A stretch of DNA of 64,000 bases. It comes from Bactericera cockerelli. Its lineage: Eukaryota > Arthropoda > Insecta > Hemiptera > Triozidae. The position numbers and the translations under genes are program-made. The stretch lies in the NCBI GenBank assembly GCA_024516035.1, contig CM044958.1:21067568-21131567 (forward strand), given 5' to 3'. Of this stretch, positions 22,744 to 33,830 are shown in pieces. The first letter of the stretch is position 1; each line of letters begins with the position of its first letter. Under the pieces are notes generated by a model that made no database searches, was not told the DNA's origin, and was given only the letters and a program-made list of their open reading frames with translations.

Positions 22744-23570
22744 ACTGTTGGAGAAAAGGAGCATTTATGATAAATATCATACAATAAACTACATGAAATA
22801 AATGACAATGCTATATGTCTAGCTTAACAAAACACATCTCTTTTTTCATCACTTGAGCAGTTTAAATATTAAAATTTTCAGAGCTAAATCATTTTGTTCA
22901 ATTATTCTAAGCATTCTCTGAAAGTTTCATAAGAATCAATCGGTCCAGAAATGGCCCTTGGATGAGATCAACTGTAATTAACCCAAAAATAAAATATCTT
23001 TAAATTTCATTTCTGATATTTTCAACTTTTTGAAATTTTACCCTACCATGGATGAAGGAAAAATTATTAAAATTTTCAGAAATCAAAGTTAAAAATGTTA
23101 TTTATGGATTTAATGGGTCACTTGCAAATGGAAAAAAATACCTAAACTTTGTATTTTTTTATATTTTGCACAGCTGAATCAGTCCCTTGAATACATTAGA
23201 ATATGAAGTATACTAGTAATGGGTCTCACAAAACTGGCTTGGACTATTAGCTCCAAGCATAGAAGTGGTCTGTTAGAGCTTGGAGAAAAATTCAGATGGT
23301 CCAAGCCTTTAAATTCAGTAGGACAAGACATTGTACCAACGCTTTGAAATTGCTCAAACTATTGGTCTGATCCTTTCAAAAGGCTCAGACCAATTAGCTT
23401 AGATTTCATATCACTTAAATACACCTCATATTAGGCAAACCTATCAAACAACTGGAAAAGTGGACTTTTAAGTGATTTTTTTACACTTCTTCCCCAAAAT
23501 TTGCAGTATTATGTTTTCAGTCTTAAAAAGACATAATTAAATAAATAAAAAACACAAAAAAAAACTTACT
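22744..23570 (-). other. ZFPL1 5'-UTR intron (predicted)
   Basis: On the minus strand a consensus acceptor (TTTTCTCCAACAG) ends at 22745, so the exon carrying the start codon begins at 22744. A consensus donor (GTAAGT) begins at 23569, after a purine/pyrimidine-mixed segment ending at 23570. This suggests a noncoding first exon upstream of 23570. No ORF or recognised repeat fills the interval. Confidence 0.5.
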
Positions 23571-23930
23571 GGGCTGGAGGTTCTAAAACACTTTTAAAAA
23601 AATGATTAGAGCAACAAAGCAGCCAGGAGCCAGGAGTGGGAGAAGCTTGAGATAGTAGATGTGTGAGTCACTAAAGTCTCCAAAATCCACTGGGGCTTAG
23701 GAAGTCAGGCAGTCAGAGCAACTTCAGCGGTAAATAAATGATTGTCACTGAAACCTGAAAGTCAGATTTTTGGAAATTCCCTACCAGCAATCAGAAAATC
23801 AAATTATACAAAAATTATTATCATAAAAATGATCTCTTATCAAATACCTCAAAATTCACTTATCAGAAACTGCCACGATACATGATCACAGATGTAAAGC
23901 TGGTTTCACAAATATGAGTTGATGGAAAAT

Positions 23931-24419
23931 CATAGATATAGAAACTAGATATCTAACTCTGGTCAATTTATGTGTTGAGAGCTGAGGCAGGCCTTCAACT
24001 TGGCCAATAATTCTTCGAGATGAAATATAAGGGAGAACTTTTTATAGTCCTTTACCTATCCTACAACCTCTTTTTTGGTTAGACATGTAATTTAGTTATT
24101 TCCTGTTTATGCCTATCAAGACTTGCATACAAAATACTGACGAAAAGAAAAGAATTAATAAGTCTTTGACGAATCGGCTTTTGCACCCGAATGCAAAAAA
24201 TAAAACAACCATATTCTTTAGAATAAAATACAAAAAAATCAACTAAAAATATTTTTTAAATTCAGAGATAGAGTAAATTTAAAATTGGTAAATCTTCCAT
24301 AAGAACCCATGTTAATTTCGAAATTTCACGAGAAAAATTCTTCACGAAAAATGGCCGCCAAGTTGAAGGCCTACCTCAGCCTTGGACCAGGAATTAGATA
24401 TCTAGTTTCTATATCTATG
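23931..24419. mobile_element. Foldback element between ZFPL1 and the TANGO1-like gene
   Basis: The ends ATAGATATAGAAACTAGATA (from about 23935) and their inverse (to about 24417) bound the segment. Inverted agreement continues inward through 'ggccttcaacttggc'. No transposase ORF is present. Confidence 0.7.
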
Positions 24420-24699
24420 TGGAAAATATCCCGCACGGAAAATGGCTCGTTCTTCATACGAACCATAGCCTAAAAAACGCGTGCTGTTTTCAAAAATAGT
24501 CTGGGACCATGTGAAAGGCCGCAACAGAATTTTTTGAGTGATTCCATTACTTTCCCTTCTATAAGATAAGGAAAGTAAAAGTTGGACATGACCGTTTTGC
24601 TTCATTACCAAATTACTTTCCCTGTTTTGTAAAAAGTAAGAACTTCTTAACACAGGTGCATTTGCTTTGCCAACATTTCACTCCCTCTGACCATAGGAA

Positions 24700-25015
24700 T
24701 AAAAAAAAAATCCAAAAGAAATTTTTCTTTTAGATAAATTTTTTTCCAGGTTCGATATTTCCTAATATTTCCATTTTATTCCAAATATTTCCAGTTTAGC
24801 TTCCCCACTATTCATGAAAGAAAAGTGCGTTTCGGTACTTTTAAAGATAAACAATGGAGTGCGTTTCGGTACTTTAAAGATAAACAATGGACCTATGAAA
24901 GAACTGGAAGAAGATATTTCCTCTTCCAAAAGAAAAATGACTTGCTTCCAGTTTGTTCATTTTATTCCAGTCGCATCCACTTTGGTTAGAAAGAAAATAC
25001 GGCTCATGATTTCTA
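24700..25015. mobile_element. Palindromic MITE of the 'cgtatttttctttctaacc' family
   Basis: It shares 'aaaagaaaaatgacttgctt', 'gtttcggtacttttaaag' and 'ttggttagaaagaaaatacg' with the tandem copies at 37.8-39.6 kb. A ~32-bp stretch (gtttcggtactttaaagataaacaatgga) is duplicated at 24831-24893. It lies in the upstream region of the TANGO1-like gene. Confidence 0.65.
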
Positions 25016-25431
25016 AATCGTATTTTTCTGTGGTCTCTAGAGAAGTACCCCTTGAAAAAAATGTGGCTATGTTTACATTTCACAAACAATACAACTTTTA
25101 AGGTTGTTGTCAAAAACAGCTGGCCTAGTGGCCTAAAGAAATTCTTGTAAACACCATTATCAGTATCAGTGATAATCAGTGTAGCTGTCGTAGATATTAG
25201 TGTTTTTAGCTGACACTGGTGATAGAGTAGACATGAAAAATGATGTAGGTATTATATTTTACCGAAAGCCTTGCTATATCGAAATCGAATTTTTTACATT
25301 ATATTATTGAGAAAGTAAAGCTAGTTGAGTAATTAAATTAGTAAAATTACTAACTGGGTTAGCTGGGAAAATTTTTACTTTCCCTGATCAGTGCAGATAG
25401 TCTCCAGTTTTTTTGATAAGATTTTTCCAAT

Positions 25432-28400
25432 ATGTGCTACAAATTCACTCTAGGTGGCATTTTTATGTTCTTACTTTTACATAGTAGAGGAGGCAGTATC
25501 CCAGAAAATTTACAGGGCAGTATCCCTGATGATTTACAGAAAAAATTTAACTGTGATAAAGGAAAAAAATGTGATTCTGTTATTTTTCATGCCAAAACTC
25601 AATCTGCTTACAATGACTTACCAGTAAACAGTCAAGTATTAGTGATAGCTGAGAAAGGTGAAGAATCATTGATAAAATACCCATTAAAAGGTACATATCA
25701 TGCTGTTCAAACAAATTTCATTAAGAAAACTGGAAAGCCAAAGTCAAAAGATTCTCAAGATACTCTTCATGCTGGTTTGTATCCCACTGCCTCTAAAACT
25801 AATACTATTCACAAGTCTCCATTGAATTCATTAGAACCAAGTAACCCACCAGAACAATTCAAAAATATTGAATCATCAAATGACATCAGTGGACCCGGCT
25901 TAGAGGATGAAGGAGACTATGTGAGTATTGAAAATGAAGAAGAAATAATAACTGATACGTCAACTAATGTATTGCAATATACACATATTAAACAATCTAT
26001 TGATACTACACCAAAAGATTTCCAAACCAAAAGTCCAGATGCTAATGTCCCACCATCAAATAATTTTTCAAATAATCCTAATTATTTAAAGATGGATAAA
26101 TCATCAACTCTAGACATAACAAAACTTCTTCCATCTAGAACTGCAGAGCCTGCTGCAAATAATTCTCAGCCTGAGCCTGCTGCAAATAATTCTCAGCCTG
26201 AGCCTGCTGCAAATTATTCTCAGCCTGAGCCTGCTACAAACATTTCTCAGTCTGAGCCTGCTACAGATAATTCTCAGCCTGAGCCTGCTATAAACATTTC
26301 TCAGTCTGAGCCTGCTACAGATAATTCTCAGCCTAAGCCTGCTACAGATAATTTTCAGCCTGAGCCTGCTGCAAATAATTATCAACCAAAGCCTGCTGCA
26401 AATGATTCTCAGCCTGAGCCTGCTGCAAATTATTCTCAACCTGAGCCTGCTACAGATAGTTCTTACCCTGAGCCTGCTACAGATAATTCTCAACCAAAGA
26501 CTCTTGCAAATGATTCTCAGCCTGTGCCTGCTATAGGTATTTCTCAGACTGAGCCTGCTGTAAATAATTCTCAACCAAAGCCTGTTGCAAATATTTCTCA
26601 GCATGAGTCTGCTATAGATAATTCTCAACCAAAGACTCCTGCAAATGATTCTCAAACTAAGCCTGCTACAGATAATTCTCAGCCTAAGCCTGCTATAGAT
26701 AATTCTCAGCCTAAGCCTGCTATAAATAATTCTCAGCCTGCGCCTGCTGCAAACATTTCTCAGTCTGAGCCTGCTACAGATAATTCTCAGCCTGCGCCTG
26801 CTATAAACATTTCTCAGTCTGATCCTACCACAGATAATTCTCAGCCTAAACCTGCTGCAAACACTTCTCAGTCTGAGCCTGCTACAGATAATTCTCAGCA
26901 TTTAACAAATGTTCAGCCTCAGACTGCTGCAAATAATTCTCAACCAAAGCCTGCTACAGATAATTATCAGCCAGAGCCTGCTGCAATCAATTCTCAGTCT
27001 GAGCTTGCTGCAGATAATGCTCTGTCTAATGCTGCACAAATTGTGTCTGATAATGAAGTTACAAATTTGTCTGTGTCAGCTTCTTCAAAAAATAATGCTG
27101 ATGAGTATGCTTCACCTTTTGAGTCTACTTATGAAAAAAATACTGTCTCTCCAAAAGACGAGAAGTATAATAAAAAGCATGAGATTGATAATACACCTAA
27201 GGAGCTAAACTCCAATAATGTTATCAGTGAATTTAATAAAGGTGATATTGGAGAAAATAAAGATAAAATTAGTATTGATATGAAAGAAATCTTTCAAGAT
27301 AAACCAAAACACAAACATGCAAGTCATATTCAAATGATCAAACCTGTAGATTCTCCAGCAGAACACAATATAATTCATGAAACAGAGAATTCATTTTCCT
27401 TGAAAATGTGGGAAGAATTGAGAAATGGAAAAGTAACTGTTCTATGGAACTATGTTTCAGAGCAAATTGCATCAGGCCCTTTTTCAGATTATCCAAGCTT
27501 TATTATTATTTTGAACACTGTGCTATTTCTTATATTTCTCCTCATGTTGAACTGTTTAAGCATTAGTAAATGTAACAATGCCATTAAAGGAAAGTTGTAC
27601 ATGTGTGAGAAAAAACTTCTTGAGCACAATATTGAAAAAGTCAGTATTCAAGAATTGATAGATGAGAAAAATAAAGGTTTACTTTTATTTGATAAATTAA
27701 AAGAAGAGAACATTTCAAAGAAAAATCAGGTAGACTTGCTTACTAGTAAAATTGATGAACTAAAAGAACATGAAAAAAACCTCACAGAATCCTTGAATGA
27801 ATACAAGTCTAAATATCAGTCACTGGAAGAGATGTCTAATAAGAAAAATATCAAAAAGAATTATGAAAAGTTAATGGATCAAGTAAAGGTCCAAAAAGAT
27901 AAATTAGATGAGCTGGCTGTAGGAATGGAGGAAAGAGCTGAAATTTTAAGAAAAGAAAAAGAAAATGTAGAATCTTTGTTGAATTTACAAGCAGAAGAGC
28001 ATGGCAAAATTATAAATGATTACCGCATGCTTCTGAATAATGTCGAATTAGAAAACAATGAGCTGAGAGAAATTGTTCAAACCATGTCAGTGGATAGTGA
28101 TGTTGGTGAGAAGTTACTTCAAGCAGTGAAACTTCAAGTAAGACTCTCTGATCTAGAAAAAGAAAATAATAATTTGAATCATCAGTTAGAAGGAGAAAGA
28201 GAGGCTCATAAATTATTAGAAGATCATCAGAGAATTACACAGAAAGAGGTAAATGATTTAAGAGAATCCTATGAAACCATTCTCAAAGAAAAATCTGATA
28301 CAAACAACAAACTAAAATATATCACTGACTATTTTCAACAACTTGAAGATAAATTGAAAAAAGAAATAAGTGATAAGGATGAACTGTTGAATGAAAAACT

Positions 28401-29151
28401 AGGTGATGATGACAGTCTTGCTAAAGCTCTGATGAATTTGAGAAAAGAAAATTGTGTGCTAAATGAAGAAAACAGTATTCTCAGGGCAAAATATGATTCT
28501 CTGAAAGTTGAGTTGACTGACCAGAAGAACGAAGAAAAACTTTCAAAGACAAAGCTAGAAAGTGAAAGAGAACAAATCTGGATGGACTGGAGAGCAGCAG
28601 AGAGGAAAATAGAAAGCCTGAATTTAGATAACAAAGTATTGAGATCCAAACTTGTTGCTATGGGTTCAAAAAGTGAATCATCTTTCAGAGAAATGCATAC
28701 ACAAACATATGATGATCCTGACAAGATGCTTAGTCCCACATCTTCTTTGTTCCTGGACCATACTTCTCCTGTCCCACAGCCTGCATTTTTCATTCCAAGT
28801 TTTGCAATTCCACCACCACCCCTTAGTGATGAAGAAATGAGGCAATTATATGGACCAAACAGCAACTACAACCAAAATGGCTATCATTCAGATGAAAATC
28901 AAGAACATAGTTATGATCATAGACTTCCCCCACTTGGGGGAACATTCTCACCTCCAACACTTGACAACATCCCGGTGCCCAACATCCCTCCTCCTTTAGA
29001 TAATGACCAGCTGTGGAGGAGACAGACTTGGAACTCCCAAGATATCTCCAGCAATGAGGAAGAGGCAAGCACTCAACACAACTCTTACTCCAGAAGGAGA
29101 ACAGGTGATTCTATTTCATCTGTGTCTAGTAGTAAAAGAAGCTTTGTATGA
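25432..29151 (+). CDS. Tango1: TANGO1/MIA3-like ER exit site protein, single exon
   Basis: One uninterrupted 1239-codon ORF. An in-frame TAA lies 15 nt before the ATG, so this is the first possible start. The N-terminus is hydrophobic (signal peptide). Residues about 33-100 hold a cysteine pair and a short SH3-like beta segment ending YHAVQTNFIKK, as in MIA/TANGO1 lumenal domains. Residues 239 to about 532 are about 32 copies of a 9-residue Pro/Asn/Ser/Gln repeat (consensus EPATDNSQP), many with N-x-S sequons. A membrane segment follows at about 689-712, then a long coiled coil (about 730-1090) and a Pro-rich, Arg/Ser-ending C-terminus (PPPPLSDEE, PPPLDNDQLW). TANGO1 family members sit at ER exit sites, bind cargo in the lumen and COPII coat outside, and help export bulky cargo. 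Length is near fly Tango1. Every other gene here is multi-exon, so the lack of introns is odd. Architecture supports the call; the SH3 match is weak. Confidence 0.75.
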   Translation: MCYKFTLGGIFMFLLLHSRGGSIPENLQGSIPDDLQKKFNCDKGKKCDSVIFHAKTQSAYNDLPVNSQVLVIAEKGEESLIKYPLKGTYHAVQTNFIKKTGKPKSKDSQDTLHAGLYPTASKTNTIHKSPLNSLEPSNPPEQFKNIESSNDISGPGLEDEGDYVSIENEEEIITDTSTNVLQYTHIKQSIDTTPKDFQTKSPDANVPPSNNFSNNPNYLKMDKSSTLDITKLLPSRTAEPAANNSQPEPAANNSQPEPAANYSQPEPATNISQSEPATDNSQPEPAINISQSEPATDNSQPKPATDNFQPEPAANNYQPKPAANDSQPEPAANYSQPEPATDSSYPEPATDNSQPKTLANDSQPVPAIGISQTEPAVNNSQPKPVANISQHESAIDNSQPKTPANDSQTKPATDNSQPKPAIDNSQPKPAINNSQPAPAANISQSEPATDNSQPAPAINISQSDPTTDNSQPKPAANTSQSEPATDNSQHLTNVQPQTAANNSQPKPATDNYQPEPAAINSQSELAADNALSNAAQIVSDNEVTNLSVSASSKNNADEYASPFESTYEKNTVSPKDEKYNKKHEIDNTPKELNSNNVISEFNKGDIGENKDKISIDMKEIFQDKPKHKHASHIQMIKPVDSPAEHNIIHETENSFSLKMWEELRNGKVTVLWNYVSEQIASGPFSDYPSFIIILNTVLFLIFLLMLNCLSISKCNNAIKGKLYMCEKKLLEHNIEKVSIQELIDEKNKGLLLFDKLKEENISKKNQVDLLTSKIDELKEHEKNLTESLNEYKSKYQSLEEMSNKKNIKKNYEKLMDQVKVQKDKLDELAVGMEERAEILRKEKENVESLLNLQAEEHGKIINDYRMLLNNVELENNELREIVQTMSVDSDVGEKLLQAVKLQVRLSDLEKENNNLNHQLEGEREAHKLLEDHQRITQKEVNDLRESYETILKEKSDTNNKLKYITDYFQQLEDKLKKEISDKDELLNEKLGDDDSLAKALMNLRKENCVLNEENSILRAKYDSLKVELTDQKNEEKLSKTKLESEREQIWMDWRAAERKIESLNLDNKVLRSKLVAMGSKSESSFREMHTQTYDDPDKMLSPTSSLFLDHTSPVPQPAFFIPSFAIPPPPLSDEEMRQLYGPNSNYNQNGYHSDENQEHSYDHRLPPLGGTFSPPTLDNIPVPNIPPPLDNDQLWRRQTWNSQDISSNEEEASTQHNSYSRRRTGDSISSVSSSKRSFV
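26146..27030 (+). repeat. Coding 27-bp minisatellite (9-residue repeat)
   Basis: About 32 tandem 27-bp units lie within the TANGO1-like ORF, all in frame. A six-residue spacer (HLTNVQ) interrupts the run near the end. Units alternate between D-N-S-Q-P forms and N-x-S sequon forms (NNS, NYS, NIS, NDS). Because 27 is a multiple of three, the opposite strand is also open (26901-26110). Confidence 0.9.
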
Positions 29152-29202
29152 TTGAAAACACAGAATTTTAGTGCTAGTCATTGTCTACAATTTCAAGATT
29201 CA

Positions 29203-29208
29203 AATAAA
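29203..29208 (+). promoter_or_regulatory. Poly(A) signal AATAAA of the TANGO1-like gene
   Basis: A canonical hexamer lies 51 nt after the TGA stop and supports a short 3' UTR in the same direction. Confidence 0.65.
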
Positions 29209-29399
29209 GGAGAAAATAGAACAGTTATCTAAAAAAATTGAATCTGCTCTTTTCAAGCCTTGGAGATTTTCAATGTATAATTCATTTTTTCTTTAAACTT
29301 TTAAAAGATGTAAGGTATATTAATATTGAGACATAAGTTTCAAATATTATGGTAAGGACGAGTGTGACACATATGTAAACAGTGTGAACACATTATACA

Positions 29400-30995
29400 T
29401 AACAAAATTTCATAAAAATCAGCTGTACCCTTCATGAGATATAAGCATTAAAAAAAACGTCAGGCACATGGTCTTGTATCACCAAGAACCCCTCATGTAA
29501 AGTTGATAAATTTAAAATGGGACCATCTAAAATGTGTCTAATGAACACAATACTTCCAATTTCTAATATTATAAATTTCTCAGAAGATTCAATACATACC
29601 CTTGTTTTGTTGTACAGTACACAGGAACAAAAAATATTTATGGTAGGTGGAACAGGTGGAAATAAAAGAAAAGATCAGTTCAAGGAACTCTCATTACAGA
29701 GATCTATTCCAACAGCCAGATTTGAGCAGATTTGAGTGTGAAAAGATCAATTTTTAAAATATGAACAATTTGAAAAACTATAAATCTCTTTATCTTAAAC
29801 ATAGTCATTAGAAAACATACTAAAATACAGTTCAATCATACTTGTACTTCACGAGATATGCCAGTATGTATAGGAAAAAGCTCATTTTAAAGCTCAACTT
29901 TTGGGCCTGTCATTGGTAACCATGCAAAATTTCAGCTCAATCCAACTAATGGTTCTTGAGTTATAGCGTTCTAAACAACACATACACACACAAATCATTT
30001 TATAATATTAGATAGGTAGTAATCCTTGAAGTCTATACAATTTCATACACCTTAAAATAAAGCACCTAAATGAAAAAAAAAAATATTAATTAAAAAACAG
30101 AGAAATAATTAAAGTGCCTTCCTAGACAGTATATTTTAAATATCTTATATTTGATTTTTTTTATTCCATTTGTTATTAAAAAAAAATTATTGAAAAAAAA
30201 AACTGCCAATTATGGACACAATACTTACTTACTCGTGGTGGTTGGTTCACATTGAAAACACTTGTCAATTTTGAGATTTTATACTTATCACTTGTATCTC
30301 CAAAACTACTAAACCAATGTTCTTCAAATTTATTTTATATATAGAATACCATTTTTCCTACATTAGAAAGACCACAAAAATTCTGTATCGAAAACTGCTT
30401 AGCCAGTATTCTTTAAATTTGTTTTTAAATATGGTAGAATACCATTTTTTCCTATGTACCAGATTCTACAAAAATTCTGTATCGGCAAGACGTAGACCTT
30501 ATTTTTGGCCTTTTTTATCCTAATTTTTGAATTTCTTAAATTTCATAGCTAAATCATATTTATTTTAAAAAATAATTACAATTGCACGATGTAAGACACT
30601 TATAATATAATATGCATATATCTACATACAAAATTTCATCAAAATCGGGTGTAACGTTCACGAGATAAAAACGTATAAGTAAAAAGTTAATAGTCAGGCA
30701 CATGGTCTCTATCACCAAGAAGTGCTTTTGTGAAGTTGATGAATTCAAAATGCGACCATCTACAATACATCTTCTATATGTGTACAAAGTTTTGTTTAAA
30801 TCCATTCAGTAGTTTCTGAGTTTTGTGCGTTACAAGGAGACAGACACAACCAAAGTTGCTCAGGATGTTATGAAACGTTCAGTAATATGAAGAAAAATAA
30901 ATAAAAATCGGAGCAATAAATTTTTTTTTTACTAAAATGAACACAATACATCTGATTTTTAGTATTAGAAATTTATTGGAAGTAATATGAAATCT
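29400..30995. repeat. Dispersed repeat copies ('tttctaatattaNaaattt' family)
   Basis: Fragments of the family described at 3885-5040 lie head to tail and inverted, for example 'cacaatacttccaatttct' near 29548, 'atttcatcaaaatcgggtg' near 30633 and 'acacaatacatctgatttt' near 30941. No credible gene is seen. Confidence 0.6.
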
Positions 30996-31000
30996 CACAC

Positions 31001-31567
31001 AGGATTAATTTTCAGCAAAAAAAATGTCTACATGGCCCCAGTCAGGCTGGGCATGGACCAGCTTTAAAATCTTAAATGGAATGGTACGTCACGTAAGTTA
31101 AGCAGAAAAATGAAATTTATTGATAATAACTCCTTATGGCGAGACCTTTCGAACAAGTTATACTCGTAACTTGATCTATCGTTTTCTCATTAAAATGAAA
31201 GTGTTTGTCCGCCAGGCTGACAAAAACAACCAGAAACTAACATCAACAGAATAGGTCGAGTTACAACTTGTTTGATAGGTCTCGCTATAAGGACTCGCAT
31301 TCGATAGGTCTCGCAACAAATTTTATCCTTCTGGGACCTACAATTAACGAGTTATTGGTCAAAATATATGGATATTACCCAGGACATCCGACCCTGTATC
31401 TCGAGAATGGTATGTCGAAGCTCCCTGAATTTTTTTGCAGTGAACTTCTCTTAACGAGACCTTTAAAACAATATGTCACACGTACCATTCCAATTAAGAT
31501 TTTAATGTTGGTCCATGCCCAGCCTGATTGGGGCCCTGTAGACAAAAAAATTGCTGAAAATTAATCC
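31001..31567. mobile_element. Foldback element with ~90-bp inverted ends
   Basis: The left arm (GGATTAATTTTCAGC ... ATGGCCCCAGTCAGGCTGGG) and the inverted right arm (CCCAGCCTGATTGGGGCCC ... GCTGAAAATTAATCC) pair along about 90 bp. The 98-codon ORF inside is made of this palindrome and is not called a gene. Confidence 0.7.
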
Positions 31568-31744
31568 CCCTAAAAATAAAGGAATACGGATTTTTGCTTA
31601 TTTTGAGAAACCATGGGTTTCTCAACCAATGAAAAAGTGGGTAAAATTAGCGGAGATTAAGAATTCAGAATACTTTTATTTATTTTTTTGAAAATCTCAG
31701 TTTAAAAAAAAATCATGTCATTATTTTACTGATGAACCACCCTA

Positions 31745-32098
31745 TATATATAAATATATATATATATATTTTTTTTTGCTGCCAATTGAAAGTGTGTTTT
31801 TAATAGAGTCATTTGAGATTTATAAAGAAAAATTGGTCAAAAAAACCAACCTATATGTAATATTTTAGTATTATAAAATACTTAGGAACCTTTTTGAAGT
31901 AAAATTATTATATAAATAAAATTATAAATTCAGGTCGACCCATTAAAAATGGAAAGTTGATACCCTCAATTTCTGACTTTTTAAACCACCATATATTAAA
32001 ATAATGCGTAACTAGGACATTACCCTTGGATTTTTATTTTTCAAAAACTTCATCAGGGCCAAGTAATTGAGGTGTCCACTTTGAGTTGACCAACCTGT
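31745..32098. repeat. Dispersed repeat shared with 52060-52445
   Basis: Shared blocks include 'gctgccaattgaaagtg', 'atgtaatattttaRtatt' and 'gaaagttgaYacc', and both end near an 'acctgtata' or 'ccctgtata' terminus. This suggests remnants of one TA-inserting element. Confidence 0.55.
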
Positions 32099-32906
32099 AT
32101 ATATATATAATTATATTTTCTTGCAAAAAAAAAAATAATCAAATATTACAAGACTTTCTCATTTCAACATCTATTAGAGTTTTGATAAAATTCCATAGAT
32201 ATGGTGTTTAATGAATAGAAGGGATAGTTGGGTCAGTTCAATTTCTATTGTACCTAACTTTTTCTATAATGGAAAACTGGTGTCATGTTTTTATTCAACA
32301 CGTGCAAGAACTTGATTGTAAATCCCAAAAAGGCTCAGGTTCCACTCTTGTGAACAACAACAACAAATTTTGTTTAATTAAGAAAAAATCCCCAAAAGAT
32401 TAAAATGCTAACTTTGGTGTTTTAGATTGTGGTTTACCTACCAAATTTCAAGTCTAGCATGTACCAAACTTCATTATGGACACACACTGAAACTCTCAAC
32501 CACCCATTTACAAAACCTACTTTATTTTCTACAATACCATACAACAGTCATATTATAGTTATTAGCTTAAGACTTCTATCAACGTGGAACAGTTTTCAAA
32601 AATGGACTTCTTAAAAATATTAAGCTTATGTTACCAAAAAATATTAAGCAACTAAGTTAATTGATTTGAAAAGTGGCTGTACAGTGTAACTGTATAATTA
32701 ACTCCTTGCCATGTCAGTAATAAATAGTTTGGTTAATATTTTTTTTTCCTATAATCTCAATGTTTCAGGTACATATTTAAATTAATTAAAATTGTATTTC
32801 TGTTTTGAGAGAAAATATGTTGTACCAAAACAAATCTCAATAAATGTTTATATACTACAAAATATTTCATTGACTCAGTTTATATTTTCTTAGATTTTTG
32901 TAGTTA

Positions 32907-33586
32907 GTTATAAGTAAAGTCCGGATTTTTGCATAATTGCATATTTGCATATTTTGGCGGTTTTTTCGGAGTTTGCACATTTCAGCAAAATCCTGCATAT
33001 TTCAACAATATTGGCCAAAATTTGCATATTTCGGGGTTTATTCGGGGGAAAAAAATAGGTATCTACACTATCTATACCTACTCAGAACTACCGAAGTCCA
33101 TTCAAATCTTAGGACATAAATCGTAAAATCACATTTTGTGAGTGTACCTCTACCTACCTTCATTGTGAAGTCATGTGGGTACTTACTGAGTACTGACAAG
33201 CAACTGGCCTACTGAAATTATCTTTCCTCTCTATTAGTTTTCGGCTGTTCTCTACTTGTTGTGAATTTATTGTGCTTGTAAACGATTAACTTTTCTACTG
33301 ATTTTTACTCGAGAAATGTGTATGCATAACGGAAACTCTAGTTAAAGGAGTAGATTATTTTGAGTTTAAAATATAATTTGCATTTTTGACTTAGATAGAT
33401 ACTAACTTTACAATGCCAGTTGACAAAAGTAAAATTAAGTCCTGGCTCAGTGAGTTTACGGGTTTATATTTTTGCATATATTGGGCTTTTTGTTGACATT
33501 TTTGCATAATTGGGCTTTTTGCTTGCATATGCAATTGCATATTTTAGCCTTTTTTTGTTGCATAAAATCCGGGCTTTAGTTATAAG
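32907..33586. mobile_element. hAT-type non-autonomous element with 8-bp TSD
   Basis: The 664-bp element (32915-33578) starts TAAAGTCCGGATTTTTGCA and ends TGCATAAAATCCGGGCTTTA, inverted ends differing by one substitution and a short indel. It is flanked by the exact 8-bp duplication GTTATAAG (32907-32914 and 33579-33586). The subterminal parts repeat TTGCATA many times. No transposase ORF is present. TIR plus 8-bp TSD is the hAT pattern. Confidence 0.85.
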
Positions 33587-33692
33587 GATATATTATGATG
33601 CTCAATTGAACTCTCAGTAACTGGATAGTCCACTCAGCAAGGTGTTACAAGATTGAAAATTCAAGTATTTTTTTTACATTTTTTTTTTCTAC

Positions 33693-33830
33693 CGACCTCA
33701 GTAGCTTGATCAACTTGTAATCTAGAGGTTGGGTGTTCAAGACCAAAGTTAGGTAAAAATTTAGTAAAGAGAATTTCAGTAATTGTAATATCACAATCGT
33801 GATTAATACAAATATGATAAACAACTTTCC
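33693..33830 (+). mobile_element. tRNA-derived SINE ('accgacctcagtagctt' family)
   Basis: An A-box-like CAGTAGCTTGATCAAC and a B-box GGGTGTTCAAGACC are followed by the family body 'gtaatatcacaatcgtgatt'. Better copies are at 46180-46325 and 59960-60110. Confidence 0.6.

Noticed and set aside
26110..26901. 263-codon minus-strand ORF opposite the TANGO1-like repeat
   Set aside because: It is the shadow of a 27-bp repeat that is a multiple of three; the antisense frame stays open for that reason and gives only Arg/Leu/Ile/Cys low-complexity sequence.
31268..31564. 98-codon plus-strand ORF
   Set aside because: It overlaps the inverted arm of the 31001-31567 foldback element and has no recognisable domain.
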